Positions 17,741 to 28,709 of a stretch of 50,951 nucleotides of DNA are shown here, piece by piece; within the stretch, counting starts at the first letter, position 1; every line of letters begins with the position of its first letter. This DNA is from Pseudomonas sp. RIT-PI-AD (GTDB lineage Bacteria > Pseudomonadota > Gammaproteobacteria > Pseudomonadales > Pseudomonadaceae), in assembly GCF_025642785.1 (NCBI RefSeq), contig NZ_JANZKU010000029.1, forward strand, positions 1-50,951, in the 5' to 3' direction. Below the pieces are notes generated by a model, which saw only the letters and a program-made list of their open reading frames with translations, had not been told where the DNA came from and ran no database searches. The translations under genes and the position numbers were made by a program.

Positions 17741-20140
17741 ATGAGCGATCAGGACATTAACCCGGACATTCTCGAAGCCGAAACCCTGCAGTCCGGGACG
17801 GGACTGGTCCTGCCCGGCCAGCATCTGCCGGACAAGCTGTACGTCATCCCGATCCACAACCGCCCGTTCTTTCCCGGCCAGGTGCTGCCGGTGATCGTCA
17901 ACGAAGAACCCTGGGCGGAAACCCTCGAACTGGTTTCCAAGAGCGATCACCACAGCCTGGCGCTGTTCTTCATGGAACAGCCGCCGGAGGACCCGCGGCA
18001 CTTCGACCCCAACACCCTGCCCGAGCAGGGCACCCTGGTACGCGTGCATCACGCCAGCCGCGAGAACGGCAAGCTGCAGTTCGTCGCCCAGGGGCTGTCG
18101 CGGGTGCGCATCCGCGGCTGGCTCAAGCGCCATCGCCCGCCCTATCTGGTGGAGGTGGAATACCCCAAGGAACAGCAGGCGACCAGCGACGAGGTGAAGG
18201 CCTACGGCATGGCGCTGATCAATGCGATCAAGGAGCTGCTGCCGCTCAACCCGTTGTACAGCGAGGAACTGAAGAACTACCTGAACCGGTTCAGCCCGAA
18301 CCAACCCTCGCCGCTGACCGATTTCGCCGCTGCGCTCACCACTGCGCCGGCCAGCGAGTTGCAGGAGGTCCTCGACACCGTGCCGATCCTCAAGCGCATG
18401 GAAAAGGTCCTTCCGCTGCTGCGCAAGGAGGTCGAGGTCGCCCGTCTGCAGAAGGAGCTGTCGGCCGAGGTGAATCGCAAGATCGGCGAGCACCAGCGGG
18501 AATTCTTCCTCAAGGAACAGTTGAAGATCATCCAGCGCGAGCTGGGCATCAGCAAGGACGACCGCAGCGCCGACAGCGACGAGTTCCGCGCGCGGCTCAA
18601 CGGCAAGGACGTGCCGCCCCAGGCGCAGAAGCGCATCGATGAGGAATTGAACAAGCTGTCGATCCTGGAAACCGGCTCGCCGGAGTACGCGGTCACCCGC
18701 AACTACCTGGACTGGGCCACCGCCCTGCCCTGGGGCGTGTACGGCAAGGACAAGCTCGACCTCAAGCACGCGCGCAAGGTGCTCGACGTGCACCACGCCG
18801 GGCTCGACGACATCAAGAGCCGCATCCTCGAGTTCCTCGCGGTGGGCGCCTTCAAGGGCGAGATCGCCGGTTCCATCGTCCTGCTGGTCGGCCCGCCGGG
18901 CGTGGGCAAGACCAGCATCGGCAAGTCCATCGCCGAGACCCTTGGGCGGCCGTTCTATCGCTTCAGCGTCGGCGGCATGCGCGACGAGGCGGAGATCAAG
19001 GGCCACCGGCGTACCTACATCGGCGCGCAGCCCGGCAAGCTGGTGCAGGCGCTGAAGGACGTCGAGGTGATGAACCCGGTGATCATGCTCGACGAGATCG
19101 ACAAGATGGGCGCCAGCTTCCAGGGCGACCCGGCGTCCGCGCTGCTGGAGACCCTCGATCCGGAGCAGAACGTCGAATTCCTCGATCACTACCTGGACAT
19201 GCGGCTCGACCTGTCCAAGGTGCTGTTCGTCTGCACCGCCAACACCCTGGACTCGATTCCCGGCCCGCTGCTCGACCGCATGGAAGTGATCCGCCTGTCC
19301 GGCTACATCGCCGAGGAAAAGCTGGCCATCGCCAAGCGCCACCTCTGGCCCAAGCAATTGGAAAAAGCCGGCGTGCCCAGGGACCGCCTGGTGATCAGCG
19401 ACAGCGCCCTGATGGCGGTCGTCGAGGGTTACGCCCGCGAGGCCGGCGTCCGCCAGTTGGAGAAACAGCTCGGCAAGATCGTCCGCAAGGCGGTGGTGAA
19501 GTTGTTGGAGGAGCCCGGCGCCAAGATCAAGGTGGGCCCGAAAGACCTGCCCGACTACCTGGGCATGCCGGTGTTCCGCAAGGAGCAGGTGCTCGGCGGC
19601 GTCGGGGTGATCACCGGCCTGGCCTGGACCAGCATGGGCGGCGCCACGCTGCCGATCGAGGCCACGCGCATCCATACCCTCAACCGCGGCTTCAAGCTCA
19701 CCGGCAAGCTCGGCGACGTGATGAAGGAATCGGCGGAGATCGCCTACAGCTATGTCAGTTCCCAGTTGAAACGCTTCGGCGGCGATCCGCAGTTCTTCGA
19801 CCAGGCGTTCGTGCACATGCACGTGCCGGAAGGCGCGACTCCGAAAGACGGCCCCAGCGCCGGGGTCACCATGGCCAGCGCGCTGCTCTCGCTGGCACGC
19901 GACCAGGCACCGCGCAAGGGTGTCGCCATGACCGGCGAGCTGACCCTCACCGGCCAGGTACTGCCGATCGGTGGCGTCCGCGAGAAAGTGATCGCCGCGC
20001 GCCGGCAGAAGATCTTCGAACTCATCCTGCCGGAACCGAACCGCAGCGATTTCGACGAATTGCCGGACTACCTGAAGAACGGCCTGACCGTGCACTTCGC
20101 CAAGCAGTTCGCCGACGTCGCCAAGGTGCTGTTCAAGTGA
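17741..20140 (+). CDS. asrA: ATP-dependent Lon-type protease (AsrA / Lon2)
   Basis: 799 residues. An N-terminal substrate-binding LON domain (about 35-230) and coiled linker are followed by an AAA+ module with Walker A GPPGVGKTS (about residue 384) and Walker B IMLDEIDKMG. The C-terminal S16 protease domain has the catalytic dyad Ser706 (KDGPSAGVTM) and Lys749 (REKVIAARR), 43 residues apart as in E. coli Lon. Extra N-terminal residues and divergence separate it from the housekeeping Lon. It corresponds to P. aeruginosa AsrA, a Lon-like protease linked to heat-shock induction and aminoglycoside stress. The RpoH-like promoter directly upstream fits that role. The start ATG at 17741 matches the family, not the longer open frame. 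Confidence 0.95.
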   Translation: MSDQDINPDILEAETLQSGTGLVLPGQHLPDKLYVIPIHNRPFFPGQVLPVIVNEEPWAETLELVSKSDHHSLALFFMEQPPEDPRHFDPNTLPEQGTLVRVHHASRENGKLQFVAQGLSRVRIRGWLKRHRPPYLVEVEYPKEQQATSDEVKAYGMALINAIKELLPLNPLYSEELKNYLNRFSPNQPSPLTDFAAALTTAPASELQEVLDTVPILKRMEKVLPLLRKEVEVARLQKELSAEVNRKIGEHQREFFLKEQLKIIQRELGISKDDRSADSDEFRARLNGKDVPPQAQKRIDEELNKLSILETGSPEYAVTRNYLDWATALPWGVYGKDKLDLKHARKVLDVHHAGLDDIKSRILEFLAVGAFKGEIAGSIVLLVGPPGVGKTSIGKSIAETLGRPFYRFSVGGMRDEAEIKGHRRTYIGAQPGKLVQALKDVEVMNPVIMLDEIDKMGASFQGDPASALLETLDPEQNVEFLDHYLDMRLDLSKVLFVCTANTLDSIPGPLLDRMEVIRLSGYIAEEKLAIAKRHLWPKQLEKAGVPRDRLVISDSALMAVVEGYAREAGVRQLEKQLGKIVRKAVVKLLEEPGAKIKVGPKDLPDYLGMPVFRKEQVLGGVGVITGLAWTSMGGATLPIEATRIHTLNRGFKLTGKLGDVMKESAEIAYSYVSSQLKRFGGDPQFFDQAFVHMHVPEGATPKDGPSAGVTMASALLSLARDQAPRKGVAMTGELTLTGQVLPIGGVREKVIAARRQKIFELILPEPNRSDFDELPDYLKNGLTVHFAKQFADVAKVLFK

Positions 20141-20146
20141 GGCAAG

Positions 20147-20175
20147 GCTGGCGGCGGACCCGGTTCGCCGCCAGC
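20147..20175 (+). terminator. Stem-loop after asrA
   Basis: GCTGGCGGCG (20147-20156) and CGCCGCCAGC (20166-20175) are perfect arms 6 bp after the asrA stop codon. No T-run follows, so this may be a 3' end structure or a weak terminator, and the inhibitor gene downstream could be partly cotranscribed. Confidence 0.45.
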
Positions 20176-20237
20176 GAGGTCGCCCTGCCCGCCCCTTGTG
20201 GTTATCCTGTGCGGATTCCGCCGACAGGAGTCATCCG

Positions 20238-20639
20238 ATGAATCGCTCGCCCCTCGCCCGCTGCTTGCCCTTGGTACCGCTCGCGCTCCTCGCCGCCTGC
20301 GCGCACCAACCGGGCGGCAGCCTGGTCGTCCAGCAGCAGGAGGATTGCCCGTTGCAGATGAGCAATGGCCAGACCCTGGTGCTGAGCCTGCCCAGCGACC
20401 CCACCAGCGGCTACCGCTGGGAAATCCGCGAAGGCGCCGCCAACGTACTGCACAGCCTGGGTCCGGAGGTCTACGCGGCGGGCAGCGAGGACGGCCTGGT
20501 GGGCGGCGGTCAATCCACCTGGCGCTTCAAGGCCAGCGCACCCGGCGCGGGCCATTTGATGCTGATTTCCCGGCGGCCCTGGGAGACCGGCATCGCCCCC
20601 GCGGATATCTTCGATTGCCGGGTCGACGTGTCGCCCTGA
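20238..20639 (+). CDS. icp: Chagasin-family (I42) cysteine-peptidase inhibitor lipoprotein
   Basis: 133 residues. A signal sequence ends in the lipobox LAAC, so the mature protein should be lipid-anchored at Cys21. The three inhibitory loops of the I42 family are present in order: DPTSGYRW (NPTTGY loop), GGGQSTW (GxGG loop) and RPWE. Members bind the active-site cleft of papain-like peptidases. A homologue sits at the same place next to the Lon-like gene in P. aeruginosa. The start ATG at 20238 follows CAGGAG. The target enzyme is not shown by context: the nearby peptidases (AsrA, the S8 autotransporters) are not cysteine peptidases. Confidence 0.88.
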   Translation: MNRSPLARCLPLVPLALLAACAHQPGGSLVVQQQEDCPLQMSNGQTLVLSLPSDPTSGYRWEIREGAANVLHSLGPEVYAAGSEDGLVGGGQSTWRFKASAPGAGHLMLISRRPWETGIAPADIFDCRVDVSP

Positions 20640-20705
20640 GCCGTACCGGGCCGCGGCCCGCATGGGCGCGACGACCGGCATGGATGCCGCGGTCGAAAAT
20701 ACGGT

Positions 20706-20733
20706 TTGGCCGGCGCCGGCAGTTGGCTAAAAT
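20706..20733 (+). promoter_or_regulatory. Candidate sigma-70 promoter for cmoAB
   Basis: TTGGCC (20706-20711) and TAAAAT (20728-20733) are spaced by 16 bp and lie 28 bp before the cmoA GTG. The -10 matches five of six consensus bases and the -35 four of six. Confidence 0.5.
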
Positions 20734-20760
20734 GCCAGCTTTCGCCGCCCGGACCCTGCC

Positions 20761-21501
20761 GTGAACGACCCCGACCGCATCTATTCCACCCCCCAGCCGC
20801 AAGTCAGCGACTTCGTCTTCAACGAGGACGTGGTGCGCGTGTTCCCGGACATGATCAAGCGTTCGGTGCCCGGCTATCCCACCATCGTCGAGAACATCGG
20901 CGTGCTCGCCGCCCAGTTCGCCCAGCCCCACAGTTGCCTCTACGACCTGGGCAGTTCCCTGGGCGCGGTGACCCAGGCCCTGCGCCGCCACGTGAAGAGC
21001 GAGGGCTGCCGGGTGGTGGCGGTGGACAATTCCGCGGCCATGGTCACCCGCTGCCGGGAATACCTGCACGGCCAGGACTCGATGTTCCAGGAGCTGCTGC
21101 CGGTGGACGTGGTGGAAGCGGACATCCTCGCCCTGGAGTTCCAGCCCGCCTCGTTGATCGCGCTCAATTTCACCCTGCAATTCATCGCCCCCGACCAACG
21201 CCCGGCGCTGCTCGGGCGACTGCGCCGGGCCCTGTTGCCGGGCGGCGCGCTGATCCTCTCAGAAAAGCTGCGCTTCGAGGAGGCGGAAGAACATCGCCTG
21301 CTCACCGACCTGCACATCGCCTTCAAGCGCGCCAACGGTTACAGCGAGCTGGAAATCGCGCAGAAACGCAGCGCCCTGGAAAACGTCATGCGCCCCGACA
21401 GCCTCGAAGTGCACCGGGAACGCCTGCTCGACGCGGGTTTCCGCCAGGTCGTGCCCTGGTTCCAGTGCCTGAACTTCGCCTCGCTGATCGCCTTGCCATG
21501 A
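20761..21501 (+). CDS. cmoA: Carboxy-S-adenosyl-L-methionine synthase CmoA
   Basis: 246 residues from a GTG start at 20761. It converts SAM plus prephenate to carboxy-SAM, the donor for cmo5U34 in tRNA. Family features visible are the N-terminal [20 protein letters not shown], motif [23 protein letters not shown], and the [14 protein letters not shown] and LSEKLRFE segments. It overlaps cmoB by four bases (ATGA), so translation is probably coupled. Confidence 0.97.
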   Translation: MNDPDRIYSTPQPQVSDFVFNEDVVRVFPDMIKRSVPGYPTIVENIGVLAAQFAQPHSCLYDLGSSLGAVTQALRRHVKSEGCRVVAVDNSAAMVTRCREYLHGQDSMFQELLPVDVVEADILALEFQPASLIALNFTLQFIAPDQRPALLGRLRRALLPGGALILSEKLRFEEAEEHRLLTDLHIAFKRANGYSELEIAQKRSALENVMRPDSLEVHRERLLDAGFRQVVPWFQCLNFASLIALP

Positions 21502-22466
21502 TCGGCCGCCTCGACCTCGATGCCCTGCAACAACACCTGGCCGATACGCCGCTGCGGGAGTGGACGCTGGACCTGCCGAGCCAGCTCGACGCCAAGCTGG
21601 CCGCCGGCCACGGCGACCTGGCCCGCTGGCTGGCCGCCGTCGATGCCCTGCCCCGGCCAAGCGCCACCCGGATCGATCTGCAAGGCCAAGTGCTGCTGGA
21701 TGGCGACTGCGATCCCGCCGCACGCGCCCAGGTCACCGCCGCCCTGCAAGGCCTGATCCCGTGGCGCAAGGGGCCGTTCCGGCTGTTCGGCACCCATGTC
21801 GACACCGAGTGGCGCTCCGACTGGAAATGGCAGCGGGTGGCGCCGCACCTGGATCTGACCGGCAAGCGCGTACTGGATGTGGGCTGCGGTAACGGTTACT
21901 ACATGTGGCGCATGCTGGGAGCGGGCGCCGACAGCGTGGTGGGCGTGGACCCGAACTGGCTGTTCTTCTGCCAGTTCCTCGCCCTCAAGGGCTACATGAC
22001 GGAGGCGCCGGCCTGGCACCTGCCACTCACCCTGGAGGAACTGCCGGAGCGGCTCGAAGGCTTCGACACGGTGTTTTCCATGGGTGTGCTCTACCACCGG
22101 CGCTCGCCCATCGACCATCTGCTGGCCTTGAAGGATTGTCTGCTGCGAGGCGGCGAACTGGTCCTGGAGACCCTGGTGGTTGAGGGCGATGCGGAGCAGG
22201 TGCTGCTGCCCGAGGATCGCTACGCCCAGATGCGCAATGTCTGGTTCCTGCCCTCGGTGGCGGCCCTGGAGCGCTGGCTGCGCCGGGCGGGCTTTGCCGA
22301 GGTGCGCTGCGTCGACGTTAACGTCACGTCCATCGAGGAGCAGCGCAGCACCGCTTGGATGCGCTTCCAGTCCCTGCCGGACTTCCTCGATCCGGCCGAT
22401 CCCTCGCGCACCCTGGAGGGCTTGCCGGCGCCGGCACGCGCCGTGCTGGTCGCGCGCAAGCCCTGA
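21498..22466 (+). CDS. cmoB: tRNA U34 carboxymethyltransferase CmoB
   Basis: 322 residues, the normal family length. It transfers the carboxymethyl group from carboxy-SAM to 5-hydroxyuridine at position 34 of certain tRNAs, extending wobble decoding. The N-terminal domain precedes the catalytic Rossmann domain with [41 protein letters not shown] and LETLVVEGD. The ATG at 21498 lies within the cmoA stop region. The gene ends 10 bp from the convergent pdxJ. Confidence 0.97.
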   Translation: MIGRLDLDALQQHLADTPLREWTLDLPSQLDAKLAAGHGDLARWLAAVDALPRPSATRIDLQGQVLLDGDCDPAARAQVTAALQGLIPWRKGPFRLFGTHVDTEWRSDWKWQRVAPHLDLTGKRVLDVGCGNGYYMWRMLGAGADSVVGVDPNWLFFCQFLALKGYMTEAPAWHLPLTLEELPERLEGFDTVFSMGVLYHRRSPIDHLLALKDCLLRGGELVLETLVVEGDAEQVLLPEDRYAQMRNVWFLPSVAALERWLRRAGFAEVRCVDVNVTSIEEQRSTAWMRFQSLPDFLDPADPSRTLEGLPAPARAVLVARKP

Positions 22467-22476
22467 CCCGAGGGGT

Positions 22477-23229
22477 TCAGTGCGGCCGGCGACCGGCCGC
22501 GGCGACGATCAGGTGTTTCATTTCCAGGACGGCGGCCTTGAAGCCGACGAACAGCGCCTGCGCGACGATGGCGTGGCCGATGTTCAGTTCGTGGATCCCA
22601 CGGATCGCCGCCACCGGCTCGACGTTGTGGTAATGCAAGCCATGGCCGGCGTTGACGATCAGTTCCAGCTCCAGCCCTCGGGCGACGCCGGCGCGGATAC
22701 GCTCCAACTCATCGGCGACCTCGGCGACGCCCTGGGCATCGGCGTAACGCCCGGTGTGCAGCTCGATGGCCGGCGCGCCGATCCGCCGCGCTGCCTCGAT
22801 CTGCCGGGGGTCGGCGTCGATGAACAGCGACACCTCGCTGCCCAGAGCGGCGAGACGCTGCACCGCATCGCGAATCCGCGATTCTTGTCCGAGCACGTCC
22901 AGACCGCCTTCGGTGGTGAGCTCCTGGCGGGTTTCCGGTACCAGGCAGACGTGAGCGGGCACGATGCGCTCGGCGAACGCCAGCATCGCCTCGGTGACGC
23001 CCATTTCGAAATTCATCCGGGTTTGCAGCACCTCCTTGAGCAGCAGCACGTCGCGCTCCTGGATGTGCCGGCGATCCTCGCGCAGGTGCACGGTGATGCC
23101 GTCGGCGCCGGCTTCCTCGGCATCCAGGGCGGCCTTCACCGGGTCCGGGTAACGGGTACCGCGGGCTTGCCGGAGCGTGGCGACGTGATCGATGTTCACG
23201 CCGAGCAGAATGCGATTGGCTTCAGTCAC
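22477..23229 (-). CDS. pdxJ: Pyridoxine 5'-phosphate synthase PdxJ
   Basis: 250 residues. It condenses 3-amino-2-oxopropyl phosphate and 1-deoxyxylulose 5-phosphate in de novo vitamin B6 synthesis. The family start [25 protein letters not shown], the NFEMG strand and the C-terminal [11 protein letters not shown] phosphate/substrate site are all present. It overlaps recO by 8 bp at the end of the lepA-lepB-rnc-era-recO-pdxJ series, a common proteobacterial arrangement. Confidence 0.98.
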   Translation of the reverse strand: MTEANRILLGVNIDHVATLRQARGTRYPDPVKAALDAEEAGADGITVHLREDRRHIQERDVLLLKEVLQTRMNFEMGVTEAMLAFAERIVPAHVCLVPETRQELTTEGGLDVLGQESRIRDAVQRLAALGSEVSLFIDADPRQIEAARRIGAPAIELHTGRYADAQGVAEVADELERIRAGVARGLELELIVNAGHGLHYHNVEPVAAIRGIHELNIGHAIVAQALFVGFKAAVLEMKHLIVAAAGRRPH

Positions 23230-23917
23230 GGGAAAGGTCCTTGCGATTCATGAATAACTCGCGGCTGACCAGCGGACGGCCGCCGAGGTGAGGCGCCAGG
23301 GCCTGGCGCATCAGGCGCTTGGCCGCGGCCAGCGCTCCGGGCGTCCGCCAGTCGGCTTCGGCCATGGCCAGGAGTTCAACGCCCTGGAACGAACCGGGCT
23401 GAAGATCCGCCAGGGGCTCCAGCCCGGATTCGGGGAGCAACCGATACAGCCCATTCGCCTGGATGGGCTCGCCCAGGCAGTCGCGATCCAGGGCGAAACC
23501 ATAGCCCAACTCGTCCAGCAGGCGCCATTCGAATGCACGCAGCAAAGGCTCCAGGGGGCGGTTGGCGGCCAGCGCCGGGACGGTCGCGGCGTAGTGCTGG
23601 AATACCCCGGGATGGGGGTCTTCCGCCGGCAGCAGACGGATCAGCAGTTCGTTCAGGTACAAACCGCCGAACAGGGCCTCGCCGCCGAGCATATGGGGAA
23701 TGCCCCCGCTCTCCAGGCGGGCGACGTTCTTCAACTCGCCACGCCCGCGCAATTCCAGTTCGAGGGGCACGAAAGGCCGTGCCAGGGTTCCGGCCTTGCC
23801 GCGCGCGCCGCGCAACACGGCACGCAACCGACCTTGCGGCGTGAGGAAATCCACCAAGGCGCTGCTTTCACGGTAGGCACGGCTGTGCAGGACGAAGGCG
23901 GGAAACGAGAGGTTCAT
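23222..23917 (-). CDS. recO: DNA repair protein RecO
   Basis: 231 residues, the usual size. The N-terminal OB fold is recognisable from [25 protein letters not shown] and LRGARGK, followed by the helical domain ([23 protein letters not shown]). It lacks the zinc cysteines, as is usual in this group. It loads RecA on SSB-coated DNA with RecR in the RecF pathway. It is separated from era by 80 bp, more than the tight spacing elsewhere in the operon. Confidence 0.96.
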   Translation of the reverse strand: MNLSFPAFVLHSRAYRESSALVDFLTPQGRLRAVLRGARGKAGTLARPFVPLELELRGRGELKNVARLESGGIPHMLGGEALFGGLYLNELLIRLLPAEDPHPGVFQHYAATVPALAANRPLEPLLRAFEWRLLDELGYGFALDRDCLGEPIQANGLYRLLPESGLEPLADLQPGSFQGVELLAMAEADWRTPGALAAAKRLMRQALAPHLGGRPLVSRELFMNRKDLSRD

Positions 23918-23997
23918 GGCGGTTGCAGCCTGCCGGCGAGACCCGCCGGGGAGGACGGGCGCGGCGTCATCGCCACGGCGTCATGAGGGTGGGCGAC

Positions 23998-24900
23998 TCA
24001 GCTATCCAGGTAGCCGAGGGAACGCAGCGCGCGTTCGTCGTCGGACCAACCGCCCTTCACCTTCACCCAGAGGTTGAGCATGACCTTGGAGTCGAACAGC
24101 ACCTCCATGTCCTTGCGCGCTTCCTGGCCGATGCGTTTGATCCGCTCGCCCTTCTCGCCGATGATGATTTTCTTCTGGCCATCCCGCTCCACCAGAATCA
24201 AGGCGTGAATGTGCAGGATCCGGCCTTCCTGCTTGAACTCTTCGATTTCCACGGTGATCTGGTAGGGCAGCTCGGCGCCCAACTGGCGCATGATCTTTTC
24301 GCGCACCAGCTCGGCCGCGAGGAAACGGCTGCTGCGATCGGTGATCTGGTCTTCCGGGAAGAAGTGTGCGTTCTCCGGCAGGCGTTCGGCGACCAGGCGT
24401 TCCAGGGTGTCCAGGTTATAGCCCTGCTGGGCGGAGATCGGCACCAGCTCGGCCTTGGGCAACTGGTGTTGCAGCCACTCCAGGTGCGGCACCAGCTCGG
24501 CCTTGTCTTCCAGACGGTCGGTCTTGTTGACCGCGACCAGCACGGGGCCCTGAACGTACTGTATCCGCTCCAGGACCATCTGGTCCTCGTCGGTCCAGCG
24601 CGCGCGGTCGACCACGAAGATCACCACGTCGACGTCCTTCAGTGCCGCCGACGCGGTCTTGTTCATGTAGCGGTTGAGCGCTTTCTCGCTGTTCTTGTGC
24701 AGGCCGGGCGTATCCACGTAAATGGCCTGTATGTCGCCCTCGGTCTTGATACCCAGCATGTTGTGCCGCGTGGTCTGCGGCTTGCGCGAGGTGATCGCGA
24801 GCTTCTGGCCGAGAATATGGTTGAGCAGCGTGGACTTGCCGACGTTGGGCCGGCCGACGATGGCCACGTAGCCGCAACGCGTGGTCGAGGCCTCAGTCAT
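23998..24900 (-). CDS. era: GTPase Era
   Basis: 300 residues. The GTPase domain has G1 [12 protein letters not shown], the switch region with TRHNMLG, G3 DTPGLH and G4 NKTD. The C-terminal KH domain carries [17 protein letters not shown], which binds the 3' end of 16S rRNA during 30S assembly. It overlaps rnc by 8 bp, indicating coupled translation of two rRNA maturation factors. Confidence 0.98.
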   Translation of the reverse strand: MTEASTTRCGYVAIVGRPNVGKSTLLNHILGQKLAITSRKPQTTRHNMLGIKTEGDIQAIYVDTPGLHKNSEKALNRYMNKTASAALKDVDVVIFVVDRARWTDEDQMVLERIQYVQGPVLVAVNKTDRLEDKAELVPHLEWLQHQLPKAELVPISAQQGYNLDTLERLVAERLPENAHFFPEDQITDRSSRFLAAELVREKIMRQLGAELPYQITVEIEEFKQEGRILHIHALILVERDGQKKIIIGEKGERIKRIGQEARKDMEVLFDSKVMLNLWVKVKGGWSDDERALRSLGYLDS

Positions 24901-25582
24901 GGCCGTTCTCCACGCCCAGGGCGATGAGTGCCGCCGCAGCGGCGACCTGCTCGGCGATGCGCCGGCTGGCGCCCTGACCTTGGGTTTTCTCAGTCAACAG
25001 ATTGATCTCGCATTCGACGAAAAAGGTACGGCAATGGGGTTCGCCCTGGATGCCCACCACTTCGTAGCGGGGCAGTTCGCAGGCGCGGGACTGCAAGAAT
25101 TCCTGCAGACGGGTCTTAGGGTCCTTGTTGGTGTCGACCAGGGTCAGGCCGTCCAGTTCACCCGTGAGCCAGTCCAGCACACGGGCCCGCGCGACGTCCA
25201 TGCCAGCGTCCAAGTAGATGGCGCCGATCAAGGCTTCCAACGCATCGGCGAGGATCGACTCGCGGCGAAAACCGCCGCTCTTCAATTCGCCGGAACCGAG
25301 CCGCAGGTACTCGCCCAGTTCGAAACCGCGCGCCAGCAGCGCGAGGGTCTCGCCCTTCACCAGACGCGCCCGCAGCCGCGAAAGCTGGCCTTCGCGCGCC
25401 TGCGGGAAGCGCTCGAACAGCGCTTCGCCGGCAACGAAGTTGAGGATGGCATCGCCGAGGAATTCCAGGCGCTCGTTGTTGCGTCCGGCATAGCTACGGT
25501 GGGTCAAGGCCAGGGTCATCAACTCCTGGTCCTTGAAGGTATGGCCGAGCTGACGCTCGAGGCGGGAGAGCGAGAAGCTCAC
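24893..25582 (-). CDS. rnc: Ribonuclease III
   Basis: 229 residues. It cleaves double-stranded RNA in rRNA precursors and in some mRNAs. The nuclease signature [14 protein letters not shown] with its catalytic acidic residues, the second acidic site region [14 protein letters not shown], and a C-terminal double-stranded RNA binding domain (about 155-225) are visible. It overlaps the DUF4845 gene by 4 bp and era by 8 bp. Confidence 0.98.
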   Translation of the reverse strand: MSFSLSRLERQLGHTFKDQELMTLALTHRSYAGRNNERLEFLGDAILNFVAGEALFERFPQAREGQLSRLRARLVKGETLALLARGFELGEYLRLGSGELKSGGFRRESILADALEALIGAIYLDAGMDVARARVLDWLTGELDGLTLVDTNKDPKTRLQEFLQSRACELPRYEVVGIQGEPHCRTFFVECEINLLTEKTQGQGASRRIAEQVAAAAALIALGVENGHD

Positions 25583-25956
25583 GGCATACGCACGCGGAAA
25601 TCTTTGTTGAAACGGGCAACCAGATCGAGGTTTCGGATCAAGGGCTCCCGTTTTTCGTATTCCAGGTGCGCTTTGAATTCGTTATTCACCACTTCGACCT
25701 TGATGATGTCCTGCGGATTGAGGTCGCGGATGCCATTGACCTGCATCCCCCTGCTGAGGTGGGCATAGAAATCGCTCACGCTGCGGACCTGGGCGGCCTT
25801 GTCGGTCTCCACCGAATTGATGATCTTCTCCAGCGACATGTAGTCGAGATAGTGCGGCACCATCTTGAACGCTGCGCTGGCGACGAAAGCCACGACCGCC
25901 AGCAGGACGACCCAGCTCAACATCGACATTCCCTTTTGCGAACGCGCAAATCCCAT
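25579..25956 (-). CDS. DUF4845 membrane-anchored protein
   Basis: 125 residues from the ATG at 25954-25956. One N-terminal transmembrane helix ([18 protein letters not shown]) follows a short Gly/Ser/Lys-rich segment reminiscent of prepilin-like N-termini. A soluble domain rich in charged residues follows, with [10 protein letters not shown] and [17 protein letters not shown]. The family is typically found between lepB and rnc in pseudomonads and has no established function. The short overlap with rnc supports one operon. Confidence 0.85.
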   Translation of the reverse strand: MGFARSQKGMSMLSWVVLLAVVAFVASAAFKMVPHYLDYMSLEKIINSVETDKAAQVRSVSDFYAHLSRGMQVNGIRDLNPQDIIKVEVVNNEFKAHLEYEKREPLIRNLDLVARFNKDFRVRMP

Positions 25957-26049
25957 ACTGAACCCCGGATTTCTTGAAATTGGACAGTGCTTCGATATTC
26001 GTGGCAGCCACCCCGCGCCGTTCAGGAGTCGCGAGGGCGGCGCGAACAA

Positions 26050-26904
26050 TCAGTGAATCAAGCCGACTCTGGAGAAATTCGGCAGATTGCGAGGTTTCGG
26101 GTCCGGCCAACTCATCCAAACGGCGAACGCCTTGCCGACGATGTTGCGGTCCGGGACCATCCCCAGCAGATCCTTCGGAATCTTCGGGTCGTTCCAGTAG
26201 CGGCTATCGTTGGAGTTGTCGCGGTTGTCGCCCATCATGAAATAGTGGCCTGCCGGCACCTTCCATTCGCGGTTCGGCTCGATGCGATAGCGCTTCATTT
26301 CCTTGCGGATCTGGTACTCGACCTCGCCGAGCTTCTCCCCATACAGCACGGCGCTGCCGAGGGTGCCGGGTTCTTCGCCGATCAGGGTATCGGCGACGAG
26401 CTGGCCATTGACGAACAACTGCTTGTCGCTGCTGTAGTTGATCGTGTCGCCGGGCAAACCGATCACCCGCTTGATGTAGTTGATCTCCGGCTCGCTCGGA
26501 TAGCGGAACACCATCACATCGCCCCGCTGCGGATCGCCGATCTCGATCACCTTGGTGTCGATCACCGGCAGGCGGATGCCATAGGCGAACTTGTTCACCA
26601 GGATGAAATCGCCGACCTCCAGGGTGGGCTTCATCGAGCCGGAAGGAATCTGGAAGGGCTCGACCAGAAACGAACGCAGGATCAGCACGATCGCCAGCAC
26701 CGGGAAGAACGACTTGCCGTACTCCACCAGCAGCGGCTCTTTATCGAGACGTTCGAGGGTTTCCGGGTCGGGCTCACCCACCTGCGCGCTGTACGCGGCG
26801 ATGGCCGCGCGCCGGCGCGGCGCCAGCGCCACCAGATCGACGAGAGCCAGCAGACCGCACACGGCCACGGCGATTACCAACAAGAGCGGGAAATTGATCG
26901 ACAT
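26050..26904 (-). CDS. lepB: Signal peptidase I
   Basis: 284 residues. Two N-terminal hydrophobic segments (about 5-28 and 66-80) anchor the enzyme. The periplasmic catalytic domain has nucleophile Ser90 (IPSGSM) and general base Lys145 (YIKRVIGLPGD), the same numbers as in the E. coli enzyme. The box E motif GDNRDNSNDSRYW is also intact. It removes signal peptides from Sec and Tat substrates. The start codon lies 5 bp downstream of lepA. Confidence 0.98.
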   Translation of the reverse strand: MSINFPLLLVIAVAVCGLLALVDLVALAPRRRAAIAAYSAQVGEPDPETLERLDKEPLLVEYGKSFFPVLAIVLILRSFLVEPFQIPSGSMKPTLEVGDFILVNKFAYGIRLPVIDTKVIEIGDPQRGDVMVFRYPSEPEINYIKRVIGLPGDTINYSSDKQLFVNGQLVADTLIGEEPGTLGSAVLYGEKLGEVEYQIRKEMKRYRIEPNREWKVPAGHYFMMGDNRDNSNDSRYWNDPKIPKDLLGMVPDRNIVGKAFAVWMSWPDPKPRNLPNFSRVGLIH

Positions 26905-26909
26905 AGATC

Positions 26910-28709
26910 CTAACTATCCACTTTGAGAACGGCGAGGAAGGCTTCCTGCGGGATTTCCACGCTACCGACCTGCTTCATCCTTTTCTTACCGGCCTTCTGC
27001 TTTTCGAGCAGCTTGCGTTTACGGCTGACGTCGCCGCCGTAGCACTTGGCCAGAACGTTCTTCCTGAGGGCCTTCACCGTGGTACGGGCGACGATCTGTC
27101 CGCCGATGGCGGCCTGGATCGCCACGTCGAACATCTGCCGCGGGATCAGCTCTTTCATTTTCTCGGTAAGGGCTCGCCCTTTATGGTGAGCCTTGTCGCG
27201 GTGCACGATCAGCGCCAGGGCATCCACCTTCTCGCCGTTGATGAGCACGTCCAGCTTGACCAGGTTGGCGCTTTCGAAACGGTCGAAGGTGTAGTCCAGC
27301 GACGCATAGCCCCGGCTGACCGACTTGAGCCGGTCGAAGAAATCCAGGACCACTTCATTCATCGGCAGATCGTAGCTTACCTGAACCTGGCTGCTGAGAA
27401 ATTGCATGTCGCGCTGGACGCCACGCTTCTCGATGCACAGGGTGATGACGTTACCCAAGTGCTCCTGGGGCACCAGGATGTTCGCGCGCACGATGGGCTC
27501 GCGCATCTCGCCGATGGACGCCAGATCCGGCAATTTGGACGGGTTATCGACGTAAATGGTTTCGCCGCTCTTCAGCACCACTTCGAAGATGACCGTGGGC
27601 GCGGTGGTGATCAGGTCCAGGTCATATTCCCGCTCGAGACGCTCCTGGATGATCTCCATGTGCAACATGCCGAGAAAGCCGATGCGGAAACCGAAGCCCA
27701 GGGCCTCGGAGCTTTCCGGCTCGTACTGCAAGGCGGCGTCGTTCAGGGTCAGCTTCTGCAGCGCTTCGCGGAAGTCCTCGAAATCGTCGGAGCTGACCGG
27801 GAACAGACCGGCGTACACCTGCGGCTTGACCCGCTGGAATCCCGGCAGGACGTCCACGTCGGGGGTCGTCGAGAGAGTCAGGGTGTCGCCGACGGGAGCG
27901 CCGAGGATTTCCTTGATACCGGCGATGATGAAACCCACCTCACCGGCCTTCAAATCGGCCATCTCGGTGTGCTTGGGCGTGAAGACCCCGACGCTATCCA
28001 CCTGATGCAGCTTGCCGGTGGACTTGACCAGGATCTTGTCGCCTTTCTTCACGCGCCCGTGCTTGACCCGGACCAGGGAGACCACGCCCAGGTAGTTGTC
28101 GAACCAGGAATCGATGATCAGCGCCTGCAAGGGAGCGTCGATGTTGCCCTGGGGCGGCGGGATCAGCGTAACCAGGCGCTCGAGTACGTCGATGACGCCC
28201 ATGCCGCTTTTCGCGCTGCATTGCACGGCGTCGGTGGCATCGATGCCGATGATGTGCTCGATTTCTTCCTTGACCCGCTCAGGTTCGGCCTGGGGCAAGT
28301 CCATCTTGTTCAACACCGGCATGACCTCGAGCCCTTGCTCGATGGCGGTATAGCAGTTGGCGACGGACTGGGCCTCGACGCCCTGCCCCGCATCCACCAC
28401 CAGCAGCGCACCCTCGCAGGCCGCCAGGGAACGGCTCACTTCATAGGTGAAGTCGACGTGTCCGGGGGTGTCGATGAAATTCAGCTGGTAGGTGCGGCCG
28501 GCCTGGGACGTGTAGTGCAGCGTGACGCTGTGGGCCTTGATGGTGATGCCCCGCTCGCGCTCGAGGTCCATGGAATCCAGCACCTGAGCTTCCATTTCAC
28601 GATCGGAGAGGCCACCGCACATCTGGATGAAGCGGTCGGCAAGGGTCGACTTGCCATGGTCGATGTGGGCGATGATGGAGAAATTGCGGATATGACTCAG
28701 ATCACTCAC
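26910..28709 (-). CDS. lepA: Elongation factor 4 (LepA)
   Basis: 599 residues. Translational GTPase with G1 [13 protein letters not shown], switch I region [11 protein letters not shown]3 DTPGHVDF and G4 NKMDLP. EF-G-like domains follow, then the LepA-specific C-terminal domain. Family residues near the end ([19 protein letters not shown]) are intact. It acts on ribosomes during initiation or back-translocation. It heads the lepA-lepB housekeeping series and lies 148 bp downstream of mucD; a terminator after mucD separates the two. Confidence 0.98.
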   Translation of the reverse strand: MSDLSHIRNFSIIAHIDHGKSTLADRFIQMCGGLSDREMEAQVLDSMDLERERGITIKAHSVTLHYTSQAGRTYQLNFIDTPGHVDFTYEVSRSLAACEGALLVVDAGQGVEAQSVANCYTAIEQGLEVMPVLNKMDLPQAEPERVKEEIEHIIGIDATDAVQCSAKSGMGVIDVLERLVTLIPPPQGNIDAPLQALIIDSWFDNYLGVVSLVRVKHGRVKKGDKILVKSTGKLHQVDSVGVFTPKHTEMADLKAGEVGFIIAGIKEILGAPVGDTLTLSTTPDVDVLPGFQRVKPQVYAGLFPVSSDDFEDFREALQKLTLNDAALQYEPESSEALGFGFRIGFLGMLHMEIIQERLEREYDLDLITTAPTVIFEVVLKSGETIYVDNPSKLPDLASIGEMREPIVRANILVPQEHLGNVITLCIEKRGVQRDMQFLSSQVQVSYDLPMNEVVLDFFDRLKSVSRGYASLDYTFDRFESANLVKLDVLINGEKVDALALIVHRDKAHHKGRALTEKMKELIPRQMFDVAIQAAIGGQIVARTTVKALRKNVLAKCYGGDVSRKRKLLEKQKAGKKRMKQVGSVEIPQEAFLAVLKVDS

